DNA from: Oscheius tipulae
Lineage: Eukaryota; Nematoda; Chromadorea; Rhabditida; Rhabditidae
Assembly (NCBI GenBank): GCA_037178975.1
Contig: JASJZH010000005.1
Location: 1 to 64,000 of the forward strand
Direction: 5' to 3'
Length of the DNA stretch: 64,000 nt
A model generated the notes under the pieces. It was not told where the DNA came from and searched no databases. It was given only the letters and a program-made list of their open reading frames with translations. Shown here one piece after another: positions 43,771 to 55,777 of the stretch. The first letter of the stretch is position 1. Each line of letters begins with the position of its first letter. Both the position numbers and the translations under genes were made by a program.

Positions 43771-44687
43771 ATGAGACTCCTTCTCGCAGTTCTAGCCCTA
43801 ATTTCTGTGGGTTTGTCCCAACACCATCATCATCATGATTGGGAGAGAGATCGTTGGGGACGACCAGGACCCTGGGGAGGACCCGGTGGTTGGAGAGGAC
43901 CTGGAGGGCGAGGAGGGGACTGGGACCAAGGAGGATTTGGTAAGTCATCCACTTATCTTACCGTAATGCTTTTTTATAAGGAAGAGGTGGTCAGCAAGGA
44001 GGCTGGGGCCAAGGGAGAGGTGGTCAAGAAGGACAGGGACAGGGACGAGGTGGTCAACAAGGAGGATGGGATAATCAAGGTGGGCAAGGAGGGCGTGGAC
44101 AAGGTATGAGAAGTTAATTGTTGGCATACGCTTACATTTAGGCCAGGGAGGTTGGGATAACCAGGGAGGACAGGGAGGACACGGTGGTCAAGGTAAAACT
44201 CCTTCTCTAATACAAAATCTCAGTTTTAGGACAAGGCTGGCGTGGGCAAGACGGTGGTCAAGGACGAGGACAGGGACAAGGAGGCTTCGGCAGTCAGCAG
44301 GGAGGAGGGCAGTTCCCGGGCGGACAAGAATTCCCTGGACAAGGATCCGGAGGCAGAGGACAAGGACGTGGTGGACAAGGAAGCGGTTCGGGCCAAGGCG
44401 GCTTCGGATCAGACGGACAGTTCCCAGGAGGCCAGGACTTCCCCGGTCAAGCTGGTCAAAGAGATGAAAGCAGAGGACAGGGGCGTGGTGGACAAGGACA
44501 AGGCGGCTTCGGATCCGATGGACAGTCCCCAGGGGGACAAGAATTTCCTGGTCAGGGTGGTCAAGGTGGACGTGGCGGATCCAGTGGTCGTGGAGGAGGA
44601 CAAGGTCGAGGTGGTCAAGGAGCCGGCGGCTGGCAAGGTGGTCAAGACGGACAAGTTCAAGGACAAGAAGCCTGGGGCAGAAAGTGA
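43771..44687 (+). CDS. Secreted glycine/glutamine-rich protein
   Basis: Four exons (43771-43939, 43981-44103, 44142-44192, 44230-44687) encode about 266 residues. A signal peptide (MRLLLAVLALISVGLSQ) precedes a run of five His (HHHHHDWERDRWGRPGPW) and then low-complexity repeats of GGQ, GRGQ and GQGG with three imperfect copies of GGFGS followed by PGGQ(E/D)FPGQ. There is no cysteine. Such composition is typical of secreted structural proteins (cuticle, eggshell, adhesive) or of glycine-rich antimicrobial peptides; sequence does not decide. The His run could bind metal. The end is EAWGRK and an AATAAA follows at 44718. The acceptor of exon 2 (TATAAG) is weaker than the others. Confidence 0.8.
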
Positions 44688-45328
44688 TCTCTCTAATTTG
44701 TGTTACATGTACAGTTCAATAAAGTTTCAAACTTTCTCTCCTGTCAGATCATTTCTCTGCCGCAATTCATCATTCGCCAGTATCGTTTCGATCATCTCTC
44801 TAGTTTGTAAAAACACTCCCCCACCCGCACTTTTCTCACCGCTATACAGTCGTAAATAGTCTTGAAGTACAGAAAAGAGTTGGCTGGTTATCAGTATGAA
44901 TGACTGTGTCAGCTTCTTTCAACAACTAAAAGTACAATGTCGGTTTAGTCTTTACGAACAAAAGAACTGAAATAGACGATACAGTCAGTAGAGAGCAAAA
45001 CAAGTCTGGAGAGGTGGACTATCAGCATGAAGTCTGGTAAACAGATCTGCGTCAGTCTGTGTGGAGCTCCTCAATGTTGAAAGGAAGATCGTGATACTAC
45101 AGTTTCCGTCTCTCTGTCTGTCAGTCTCACTGTCTCTCTGTTTCATCTTCTGAAAAAGTACAAAATTTCATAAGTGTTCCAGAGCTCCTTATCGAAGTGG
45201 GTCAAGCCATGACTGTGCTCAAATTTGAAGTAAACTGGAATGTCTGGAGCCAGATAAGACCTGGGGGCGTGTTCACAGCAAACTATTTAAAATCATGATA
45301 GATAACTGCTTCTGAAGGTTTTGAAGCG
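44688..45328. other. Intergenic spacer
   Basis: The 3' UTR and poly-A signal of the glycine-rich gene, then upstream sequence of the mosaic secreted protein. A short CTCTGT tract lies at about 45105-45145. No other gene is visible. Confidence 0.5.
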
Positions 45329-48300
45329 ATGAAAGTTTTTCTCGTCTTTCTCTTTTTCACTTCATCTCTGGCTAAATATGAATAGTAAGCTGAATTCCAA
45401 ACATTTTCATTATTTCTTAAGTGGTCTACAATGTCGAACTCTCGAGTGTCTGGACAAGGAAGAGCTCATCGAGAGCTTGAAATACTATCAGTCAAAAGAA
45501 AACCAGCCTCTGGTAGAGGGAAAGTGGCTGACTTACAAAAAGAAGACGTCTCTCTTGCGGTTCTTCAGACCTGACAACGCTCCAGATGACGATGACAACC
45601 CGACTTGTAACATCTGCAACTCGCATCCTTGCAACAATGGAACATGTCAAGTCGATCCGAACAGTCCTTGGAGATTTTACAAGTGAGTAACCCGAGAGTT
45701 TGAGGAGCTTGTTGACATTTAGATGTACCTGTCCCGGAGATACGAAGGGAGATAACTGTGAGCTTCCTATCACCTGCCAACCGGACACCTGCGGTCCCGG
45801 AGCCAATTGCTACGTCGCAAATCATCAGACCAACTGCGTCTGTCCATTTGGCTTCTCTGGAAACCCGAATGATCCTGCTGTCGGCTGCTCACAACAAACG
45901 CTTCAAGCTTGCGCTTCTGGAGACCCGCATTACAAGACTTTCGACCAGCTCTCATTTGACTACATGGGCACATGTCCTTCAATATTTTCTGCACCCTGTA
46001 CTTCACTGGCTGGAGGCTACGATAACTTCCAAGTAGTCACTCATTCTGACTTTTTCGGAGATAGCCGGTTTGGACCTTTAGCTACCCTACTCATAACGTT
46101 TTCAGCACCATTTCGGTTGCGTCCCAGATTGAGGTCACCATGTGGGGGCAGAAGATTCACATCGATGCAAACAAGGGTGCCTTCTTCAACGGAATTAAGA
46201 TTGGCGCTCCATTTAACTGGCCGAGTAAAGATGCTTCAAACGTGAGTTCAGTTCTCTATTTTGACTAGCTTAAAACTCTGATTCTTCAATATCCTTCCAG
46301 ATTACCGTCTCGTTCACCGCGGACATGTATACAATTCAAAACAATCAGTATGTGACAGTTACCTTCACTTCCGGTGGCCAGCTCTGCGTCAAAGTACCCA
46401 ATGTTCCGGAGATGAAAGGCCTCGGCACTCTTTGTGGGCTAGCAGGAAACATTGACGGAAATCCATACAACGACATTGTTTACAGGTAGACAAATTTTCC
46501 TTTCCCCCCTAACGAAAGCTATAGAAACGGGACAGTCTACCCTCTTACTGCTGCCGATCTTCCTAACCTAAAGTACCCGGTCATTCTGCCAGTGAACGAA
46601 TGCCTTGACAGCTGGATCACAGACGATTTTACCTCGACCAGTGATAGTACCACATGTGCTACCGCACAACAAATAACCAACAACTCGAACTGTGAGGTCT
46701 TGCCGGCGATTGCTACCTGTTCGGTGATACAGCTGGCTTCCAATGGAAGTGGGCCGTTCTACATGTGTCAGGCTATGGGAGCTGGTGTGATCCAGGTAAA
46801 GTGTGGTCTTGCTCCATACGATAGATTTTAAGAACTACTACGACAATTGCGTGTTTGATGTTTGCCAACAAGACACCCTAAAGTGCAACGTCTTCACCAA
46901 CTTTGTGAAGGCTTGCCAGTTAGCCCTGCCCAATACTGACGTTCTCAACTGGAGAGACACCCTGAATTGTTTGTGGATCTGTCATTCCCCTGGTTCTCAT
47001 TACTCTTCCTGTACCTCCTCCTGTCCAGCTACATGCGCCGACCAAACGAGACCGGACACGTGTAATCAAGGTGGGGGTTGGCAGAAATCTCTCTTATCAA
47101 ACTGGGTCACTGCTTCAGTGTTCAGACGCCTTTTGAAAAAGCTGATAAGGAAATTTTCAGGGTGTTTTGAGGGCTGTGAGTGTGATGCCGGGGATGTGAT
47201 CGACAATACCAACCTTCTCACCACCACATGCATTTCTCTGCATGATTGCGGCTGTACGGATCCTCAGGGAAATCTTCATGGAGGTTTTCTTACAAAAGTT
47301 TCGAGGATAATTAATTCGTTTAGCCGGAATCCCATGGTTGGACCAGAACTGTACCGTCTTGGCCCAATGTGCCAATGGAACCTACTTCCCTGAAGACACT
47401 GAGTGCAGTGAGTATGGCTACTGCGGAACGGACAGTCAACACCGAATGGCCTGCAAATGTCTCTCCGGATTCACAGGGGATGGCTTCAATTGCACTGACA
47501 TTGACGAGTGTCAAGATTCGGCCAGTTGCAGTGTGGACAAGGGCTACGGTACCTGTACTAACACTATCGGGTCTTACAACTGCACCTGCAACCCGTATCA
47601 TTACGGTAGAAATTGCGAAGTCTACAAGCCGAAGAGACATTGTGCCGATTTGCAGCTCTATTGGGGTGTTATGGACGATGGAGCTTACTTGTAAGTTGTA
47701 GTAACACAGACGTAGAGACAGAGAGTCAGAGGGAAAAATACAGGGAGACAGACAGAGAGACAGGGGTACTTCGCTTTGTATTAAAAATTATAGATCATAT
47801 TTTCAGGATCTACCCTCCTTACGCCTTCCGTGACCTTCCAGCCTACAGTGGTCTCGAAGTCTACTGCGACATGACTCAGTTGGGTGGCGGCTGGACTCTT
47901 CTCTCTCACGACTCTGGCAGTGGAATGGCCGACCATACCTTTGTGGAGTACGTGAACGGCTTCGGAAGTGGAGTGGACAGATGGCTCGGCCTGGAAATCA
48001 CCCATCAGATGACACAAACAGAAAGTACCAGTCTCTTGCTGGCGAAGATTACCAGATGTGGCTACGACTTCTGGACAGATACCGTCTCCGACTGCACGTA
48101 CCCTCAGTTCTCTGTCCTGAACAGCACCACGACCTATGCCGTGGTCATTCCAAAGAAATGTACTGGAACGGACAAGCAGTACACCGGAAATTTTGACGGC
48201 TGGGCCAGATGGGAACTGTCTCAGCCCGGTCCAGCTTTCCAGACCTTCGATCAGGACACAACCATCCGTAGGTCTACTGTACTCCAAAAAGAGACCTGTA

Positions 48301-48640
48301 ACTTTTAGCCAAATGTTCCACGGTTCACAAAAATGTTGGCTTTTGGTACCCTGTGGCTCAAAAAGATCTCTGTGGCCCTGCGAATCTCAACGGGTTCCGG
48401 ACTTCTTGCAACGAGACGGCTCCAGACCAGAAGGATCTCAAGCCTTATGACCAGTACGGAGGACTTTTGATCGCCGATGCTTGGATGTACCTGAGACCGC
48501 AAAGTTATGTCCCTCCACCTTCTCCAACAACAGCGCCCCCACCACCGCCAACCACTGAGATTGTACCGGATACTGCTCCTCCTGCTGTGACCACAGTAGC
48601 TCCAGCTCCTGTCACAGCTGCTCCAGTGCCTCCAATCTGA
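45329..48640 (+). CDS. Secreted mosaic protein: EGF, vWD/C8/TIL, EGF, fibrinogen-like domain
   Basis: About ten exons and roughly 930 residues. A signal peptide (MKVFLVFLFFTSSLA) is followed by a charged region and EGF-like modules (NICNSHPCNNGTC, CTCPGDTKGDNCELP, CQPDTCGPGANC). A von Willebrand D domain begins CASGDPHYKTFDQLSFDYMG and contains LCGLAGNIDGNPYND. A C8-like part (YYDNCVFDVCQQD), a TIL-like cysteine cluster (CPATCADQ.. GCFEGCECDAG) and a calcium-binding EGF (DIDECQDSASC) follow. A fibrinogen-C-like domain starts CADLQLYWGV with VYCDMTQLGGGWTLLSHDSG. The tail is Pro/Thr-rich, mucin-like (VPPPSPTTAPPPPPTTEIVP). It resembles extracellular adhesion or mucus-type proteins. One intron near 46035-46066 would be only about 32 bases. 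Confidence 0.85.
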
Positions 48641-51600
48641 ACATGATACTCATATTTTTGTGCATATTTGAATGAATTATATTAGTGTGAGAGAGAGAGA
48701 GACAGACAGACAAACAGAGTTTTTGAGTTTTTGAGCACTGTTCCTCGGCTCCGATTGTCGATCCTTGTGCCTCCCAATTTTCTCAGAATGACCAGTTCCT
48801 CTTCTTCACTCCCTCGAGACCCTTTCCGTTCTCCCCGCTCCCTTTCAACTCATTCAATTTCGCAAAATTTCGACTACTACTAGATATGATTGTACTCCCC
48901 CTCATGCCATATTCGGCAAAACATGCCAGAGGCCACAATAAACAATCAGCCAATTATCTGTAAACATAATCGGATACTACCGCAATCTCTCGGAATGGAC
49001 TGCTCTCATGGTTATAAAGCTAAGGCGACTATAGTACCGGATTAGGCTGTACGGGGCTAATTGGAAGGCCGTGTCTAGTCTGACAACATGGCTTCTTAGA
49101 GTGTTGATCACCCTCTTCTAGATTCTGCTTGTTTAGGAAAATGTAAATAAAACGAGAGCTCTCCCAAACAAAAATTTGGCATCATGGCTTGACTGCCACC
49201 CTTTCCGGTTTTTAGAACTTTTTTTTTTCAATTTGCACTGTTGAATCATCAGTAGTCCTCTCTGTCTCTCTCTGAGTATAAGTCTGAAAAGAAGCCATAT
49301 TTAGAAGTCCTTTAAAATCCCAGAAATCGGTCAATTGGTGAAGCCTAGTAGTTTCAGCTCTTCTTTTCTCCGACTCTCGTTCCTCGTTCCAATATTCTTT
49401 CACTATATTTAGCCGACCGATTCATGACGTTTAGAGTGTGAACAGTGCTTGTGGCGCAGCTTGATCGTCCTGCAATAGTCGCAATAACAGGCGGCTCATC
49501 CCCTGTCCGATTCCTCTGGTCGGAGTGACTATATTTACGTTTAGTCTTGTTGATAAACGAGACAATTATGTAAATTGTTAATTAGCGAGCCATTGTGGGT
49601 AGTTAGACGTCTCGGAGGCGAGGGTGGCAGTCTTGATATTGTTAAATGATAATTTCAAAATGGGATTTTGTTATAAAAAGCGGAGGAGACAGTAAACAAG
49701 CATGTCTTTCATAGTACGTTTTGAGCTAAGAGTGTTTGTCTCTCTGTCTTTCTTTAAAGAGAGCCTAGTAAGACTTACGGTAGCTTCAGTTCCCTTCTGC
49801 GGTAATTGTTTTCCTTTGAAAGTTAAACTTTTAGTGACCAACCAAGCAACCGATTTCTGAGCTTTTCCCTACGCGATGTGTCAGCTTTTCCTACTATAAT
49901 TGCCTTCCTTATCTTTACTGTTACACACACTCTCTCTCTCTCTCTCTAACTCTAACTCTAACTAAAATAGCCTGTTCCCGCCTCGGATTTACTCGTTCTC
50001 TACTCTCGCTCTCCAATTTCGAGTCATGACACACTCCATGTGACGAGCGTACTTTAATTACCTTAACGTCACGTAGAGGCACTACCGTACTTGCATCTAT
50101 TTTCTAGTCTCAACACTGCAGAGATCAGTACCGGGCATGTTTACTTTTGGAGGTGAGTGGGAGGGTTTTAGACTAGAGAGACGTCAAAGAGCAGAGAGAC
50201 AGAGAGACACTGATACAAGAAGACAGGGAGGCAGAGAGATAGAGAGGCAGAGGGCAGAGAGCTAGAGAGACAAGGAGACAGAGAAATGCTGTTTAGAGAG
50301 ACATGGAGACATAGAGACAGAGAGAAAGAAAGATAGAGAGACACCCTTCGCATTCGATTTGATTCATGTCTGATTTCAGTTCAGTAGAGCACAGACAACA
50401 TTTTTTCGTCAGACGAGATGTTGTAGATGAGAATCTGACCTTCATATGCTCGAATTTCTTAAGAAGTCTGAGTCACAGTAACTGTCTCTCCTCTCCCCCG
50501 CTCTCTGGACTTCTCTCCGAGTGCAAAATGTTGCCAAAACGTGTGGAGAGAAATGTCGCTTCCCCTGGGGACGAATAAAGAGAGTCACACGACCCCCTCT
50601 ATGATAAGACGTCATCCAGCTCTGGTCGTTCATCCAGGATCTCTTGAAAACTGTTTTCCTCTCACTCTCACTAAGACCGTCTTAATTCGCAGCTTGGAAC
50701 AAGCACAATAGATGTGTACGTGGCGTCATTTTTCGGTACGGGTGGAAACGGGCGGGTGCTTTAGAACTCATTCGTCAGGAAGCATGGCCAGCAATCAGAC
50801 GCACCTCTATCTTCACGCGATTTTTAATGGGACCACCACTCTTAACTACTACCCATTTTCGTCATCATTCTCTTGTTTGAATTGTTTGTTAGACGGGTAC
50901 GGTAGGGACAATCAAAAAAAAGAGGGGGGGACTGGGGACTGGATAGTTTAGCAGAGAGAGTCTCTCTGCCTCTCACTCCTATTTCTTTATATCTCTCTGT
51001 TACTTTGTTTCTTTGTCTCACTGTCTCTTTGACTCCCTGTCTCCTATTCCTGACAAATTTCTGCACTGTACGAATAATCCTTCCCCGTGTTTAGACTACA
51101 ATTTATTTTCTGTGTCTGAAAGCATTGAAACACTGGCACTATTGTGAAATAATCCTTTCTACAGATTGAAATTTCCCAATTCCTCTTCAGAATTCTAAAT
51201 AGAAAAACATCACGAGGTGAGGAGGAGGTTCATTGAGGCCGTGGCCCAAATTCCCAGTGGGCTACCGGTGAGAGAGCTATTAGACGCCGCAATACAGTCT
51301 GGCATTTAGATTGTCTCATTAGACTTGTATAATAAGAGGGAGGGGCAGGCTCCATCATCCAAAAAGGCTGTCCTTCTTAAGAGTTCATTCCCTTTCTGTT
51401 GTCCCTCGACTCATTCCTTGAAACACTTTAATGAGAAGAAGAGTTTGAGCTGTTTTGCTCGTTAGTGCCACACGCCAAGAGGCGCGGCACAAAAATCAAG
51501 TATAATTTCTTTTGGATCGCGTCTAGTGATTAGAGAGCAGGCGAAAGTTTCCATTGTGTATAAAATTCGTTTGCCAACCCTCTCCTTGTCATTTTCTTCT

Positions 51601-54059
51601 TCTTGATCGCTCCAATTACTCCCTCTCTCTCACTTTCTCCGACTCTCAAAGACCATAATCCTCCTCTAGTTAACACAAAAACCTATTTCAAGAGTCGTCT
51701 TCCGGAAGCGTTCCGCCCCGCTACCAATCATCCTCTGCCTTTTTTTGACAGCTTAGCTAAGGCACAAAAATACGTGAGTTTACGAAGCGGAAGTGGGTCG
51801 GTAATCGAATCTAAAGAGACGCGAGGAGGTTTAATTACTTTTTAAGGTTCTATCTGGTCTGGACATCTAGTAGGACGAGTAGGAGACAGAGAGATAGCGA
51901 GATAGAGAGACAAAGCCACGTCAAAACCCTCTAAAAATCACCTTCCTGGCAAGGATAACCAAAATAACTCTGTTCTGCCTGCAGGGGTGTCGACTCAATT
52001 TCATGTCGCCAAATCTTCGACGTCACACGTATATAAATTGAGGGTGGGCGCATCACTTCTCGCCCAAAAGGGTTCGCTCTGCTGCGAACTCTTCGCTACT
52101 CACTTTAATGGGTTTTGGGGACATGTGCACCTTCTAAAAATATACGAAATGCATATATGTTCGCACCGGGTTCATTTTGAGGCATGGAACTCTTTCCTCT
52201 TTGGACCTACCGTACCCTTTCTGTCGTCTGAGACCTCCAAAAAAGTTTCCTTCTTGTCAGTTCCAGAGCCGAAGAGTAGGTTGGTCTCCTCTTCAAGTTC
52301 CGTATCTTGACCGCTTACAAGTACCCGCTGTGACTGACAAGTACTCAAGAGCATTTTTAACAATTTCGAACGCGAGCTATCCCGGGGCTGTATTCAATTT
52401 ATCCTCCTCCACCAAAATTTGCATTAAGAATCAGTCAGTCTCCTCTAGTCCACTTCTAGCCTTGGCCTTCTGATCTAGCTTCAGCAATTGTCCAACTCAA
52501 TTAGGATCCCTTACTTCGCCTCCCCATCTTATAGGACTAAACATGTTGTTTATTTCCGGAAGAAGGGGAGCAGAGCGAACAAAAAGAAAGATCTAATTAC
52601 ATTTAAAATTCTACCCTGCTTATCTCCTTCTAAGGTTTTTATTCAGTATGAGTGAGGTCACCTGTTTCGTTTTTCAGACAAGGATTGATGGCTTGACGGA
52701 AAAGTCGGTAATCTGATGGGGTGGAGGTGAAAACAAGAGGCTCATTGTTGACTAATTTCTCTGCTTTAGACATCCGCTTCCTTTAACTTGAAAGGCCATC
52801 TCGAACCTTCTTTTGGAAAAAACTAGAGGGTTTTGTGTCTTTTCTTCCATTCAAAACGCTTCTAGGCTATCTGTTTATTGTAGCTCACCTCACGCCATTA
52901 TTCATAACTAAAACCTCCCGAAATGATTCATGAGTACATCTGACTCTCTATCACGTCAGCCCCATGGAAGATTCGAACAGGAAGATCGTGTTGTGACGCT
53001 TTGCGTTTCAATTTCACAAACCTCCCCCGCCTTTTAATCTTTCAATTATCTTCGGCACTGGCTACGCAGCGCGCACAACGACGCCGTGGAATTCTGAGTA
53101 GTGGCCGGTGGATTAATTGCATTTGGTTTTGGGTCTGGCCCAGCTCCTAATGCCCCCATCCCCGTGTATTTAATGGCGCGTTTGGGAGCGGGAAGAGCAG
53201 AGACAAAACCGCTCTCCGCCTTTTACACAGGCTAATCCTACAGTCACAAGGGTCTGCTGTTTTCCTCCTTGCCCTCTTCATCTGTACGAACCGCAGACAT
53301 CAGACGCTCCAATGTGGGCGTTTGACCCTGATTTTATACCTCTACTCAAGCGTTAAATGAGCTCTGCATTTAGACACTAGCTGGCTACTATATAGGTGAC
53401 CGCAAACCATCCGCTTATCCTTGCTCATCTTCCCACCATGTACACAGTTGTTCTCGGCCTCTGAGTAATCACCACGTTGATGAAATTTCATTACAGATAT
53501 AATAGAATTCGCGATCCTGCTTCCGGTCTCATTATTGGACAGGTGTCAATTGACTCAAAAAGAAAAAGGAATCTCTTTGTACGATTCTCCGGATTGGATC
53601 TTTCCTTTATTTTGGCCATTTGATCACAATCCTTGCTCTTACCGCGAAGCCGCCTCTAATTAGTTGCTATTAGTCACTTCATGTTCATTAGATAAATAAT
53701 TTAGAGGCTGCATTTCCGCCAGACAGAACTGCCAAACATGGCTTGTTAATTTTCGCGCCGCCGTGAACCTGCGTCAAAAGAGTGAATGACCTGAATATGT
53801 GTGAAAGGCTGTTTGCTTGTGCTCTTTTATGAATCAATGCTCATCAGAATAGGCTTTAGTTCTGTCAGATATTCTTACGTATTTGTCTATCTGTCTAACT
53901 GTCTCTCTGTGTCTCTGTCTCTCATCGAAAGAAGCTCTTTTAAGTCAGATACTATCTCCATCCGATTTTTTCCAGTCTTACCAAATTCTCAGACTCTCTT
54001 CCTCTTTCCGACCACTCGAATTTTCAATTTTAGCTCCAAACAAGGGTCTCCCCACGACA
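48641..54059. other. Gene-poor 5.4 kb upstream of the neuropeptide gene
   Basis: I find no splice-consistent coding set here. Open frames (for example 51603-51845 and 51987-52473 plus) lack motifs. GAGACAGA tracts are present, the longest at about 50180-50345. The 3' part should include the promoter of the neuropeptide precursor; neuronal genes often have long upstream regions. Confidence 0.45.
50180..50345 (+). repeat. GAGACAGA-type simple repeat
   Basis: A degenerate tract about 165 bases long, the longest of this family in the window. Confidence 0.85.
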
Positions 54060-54994
54060 ATGCTCCAGCATTTCGCAGTTATAGTCCTGTTGACAGTCCA
54101 GCTGGCAGCTTGTGCCCTGGACGGCATTGACGGTGATGGCTTCGGTTTCGACAAGAAGAAACGAGCCCTGGATGGCCTGGACGGCAACGGTTTCGGCTTC
54201 GATAAGAGGAGTCTCAACAGTCTTGATGGTAAAGAATACTGCCTACTGATAATACCCATCTTTAGGAACCGGCTTCGGTTTCGACAAACGTGCCTTAAAC
54301 TCTTTGGATGGTGCTGGATTCGGGTTCGAGAAAAGAGCTCTGAATGGACTCGAAGGAGCCGGTTTTGGCTTCGAAAAGAGAGCGTTGAACAGTTTAGACG
54401 GTGAAGGATTCGGCTTTGAGAAAAGAGCACTCAATGGGCTTGAAGGTAATATTAACAGGAAAACTAGAAGACTAAAGAGGATTCAGGAGCCGGTTTTGGT
54501 TTTGACAAGCGCGCCCTGAACGGCTTGGAAGGAGCCGGGTTCGGATTCGATAAGCGAGCTCTGAATGGACTGGAGGGTGATGGCTTCGGATTCGACAAGA
54601 GGGCTCTCAATGGTCTTGAAGGAGCCGGCTTCGGATTTGACAAGCGCGCCTTGAATGGCCTGGAAGGAGCCGGATTCGGTTTCGACAAAAGGCATTTCCC
54701 GTTCGTTTCCAGACGTAAGTAAATGGGGAGTCAGAGAGACAGAGAGATACACTACCAACACTGGCCATTACAGATGGCAAGCGTGCTCTGAACGGCCTGG
54801 AAGGAGCTGGTTTCGGTTTCGATAAGAGACGGTTCCCAATGATCACCCGTAAGGCTACAGTCTCTCCAAGAATTACAGAAGTTTTTCCAGGAATCCTGGC
54901 AAAGCGAGCATTGAACTCAATCGAGGGCGAAGGCTTTGGATTCGACAAGCGAACGCCTCACATTCTGTTCCCCATTCGCGCCCTCAGGGTCTAG
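54060..54994 (+). CDS. nlp-14: NLP-14/orcokinin-type neuropeptide precursor
   Basis: Five exons, about 250 residues. A signal peptide (MLQHFAVIVLLTVQLAACA) is followed by 13 copies of a peptide of the form (A/S)L(D/N)(G/S)(I/L/-)..G.GFGF, each cut at (D/E)KR. Types seen: ALDGIDGDGFGF, ALDGLDGNGFGF, SLNSLDGTGFGF, ALNSLDGAGFGF, ALNGLEGAGFGF (six copies), ALNSLDGEGFGF, ALNGLEGDGFGF and ALNSIEGEGFGF. These match nematode NLP-14 orcokinins, linked to sleep-like behaviour in C. elegans. Near the 3' end the repeats are interrupted by two other sequences between dibasic sites: HFPFVSRHGKR, which predicts an amidated HFPFVSRH, and RRFPMITRILAKR. Introns fall inside repeats and after them. The last codons read PHILFPIRALRV. 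An AATAAA is at 55119. Confidence 0.93.
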
Positions 54995-55777
54995 TTGATA
55001 ACTGTATCTCTCTTTCTATATCCTTCCACACCACCGCCATATCGTCTCTCTCGCACTTTTGATCTCATTTCCTACCAAAATTTGTTCCCCCTTACGCGGA
55101 TCTTAATTAATGGACACAAATAAATATTGTTGATTATTCGAAACTGATGTTTTGGCTGGCTAGTTCCAAAAGAACCAGAGACCGTTCTAATGTACTCAAA
55201 GGTGAGCCAACCAATGGATATAGCCAGACACCAGAACTGATAAACAAACAGGGTCAAACAATCCGTTCTACTAAAGATTGCTTAGCAGATCTGTCACTTT
55301 GCCTCTATGTCTCAACGTCTCTACGTCTCAAAGTCTTTCTGTCTCTTTGTCTACAAAGTTCTTCCCTAGCTGATCTCTGACCAAAGAGATTAGACAAATT
55401 GTGCGTTTGTCACACAGATCAGTATCACCTGACCGCTAGTCAGACCGTCACAAACGTTTTTTATAAGCCATTGCATTAGCACCGAGACTATCCATTCAAT
55501 ACTACTTTTAGTTCTCAGCTCAAACTGTGCCGATAAGGGAGTCGAGTCATAAAACTGATTAGCTACTGTAGCTATCCAAATGACTCCCTTCCAAACCCTC
55601 TCAGAACGTCATCCTTCGTCATCTTTGAGCTTAAAATGTTCCTCTTTCCTAAGGAAACCAAAAGATAAGGTAAGAAGTGAATCGATTCCAGTCGCGCCTC
55701 GTTATCGCCTTAAAACCTCTATAATCACCCCTCGGTCTCTTTTAATATGATTCACAAAAAGAGCCATTCGGAGGAGC
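54995..55777. other. Intergenic between neuropeptide and receptor kinase genes
   Basis: Holds the 3' UTR of the neuropeptide gene and the upstream region of the kinase gene. A short CTCTGT-like tract lies near 55300-55350. No gene seen. Confidence 0.5.

Noticed and set aside
44409-44666. Thr/Ser-rich minus-strand frame
   Set aside because: Antisense of the Gly/Gln-rich exon 4, whose four exons join cleanly on the plus strand.
51603-52473. Possible exons in the gene-poor stretch
   Set aside because: Frames of 80-107 codons without motifs or compatible splice partners; chance is the simpler explanation.
53978-54761. Minus-strand Ser/Pro/Lys-rich frames
   Set aside because: They mirror the repeated neuropeptide-coding sequence on the plus strand.
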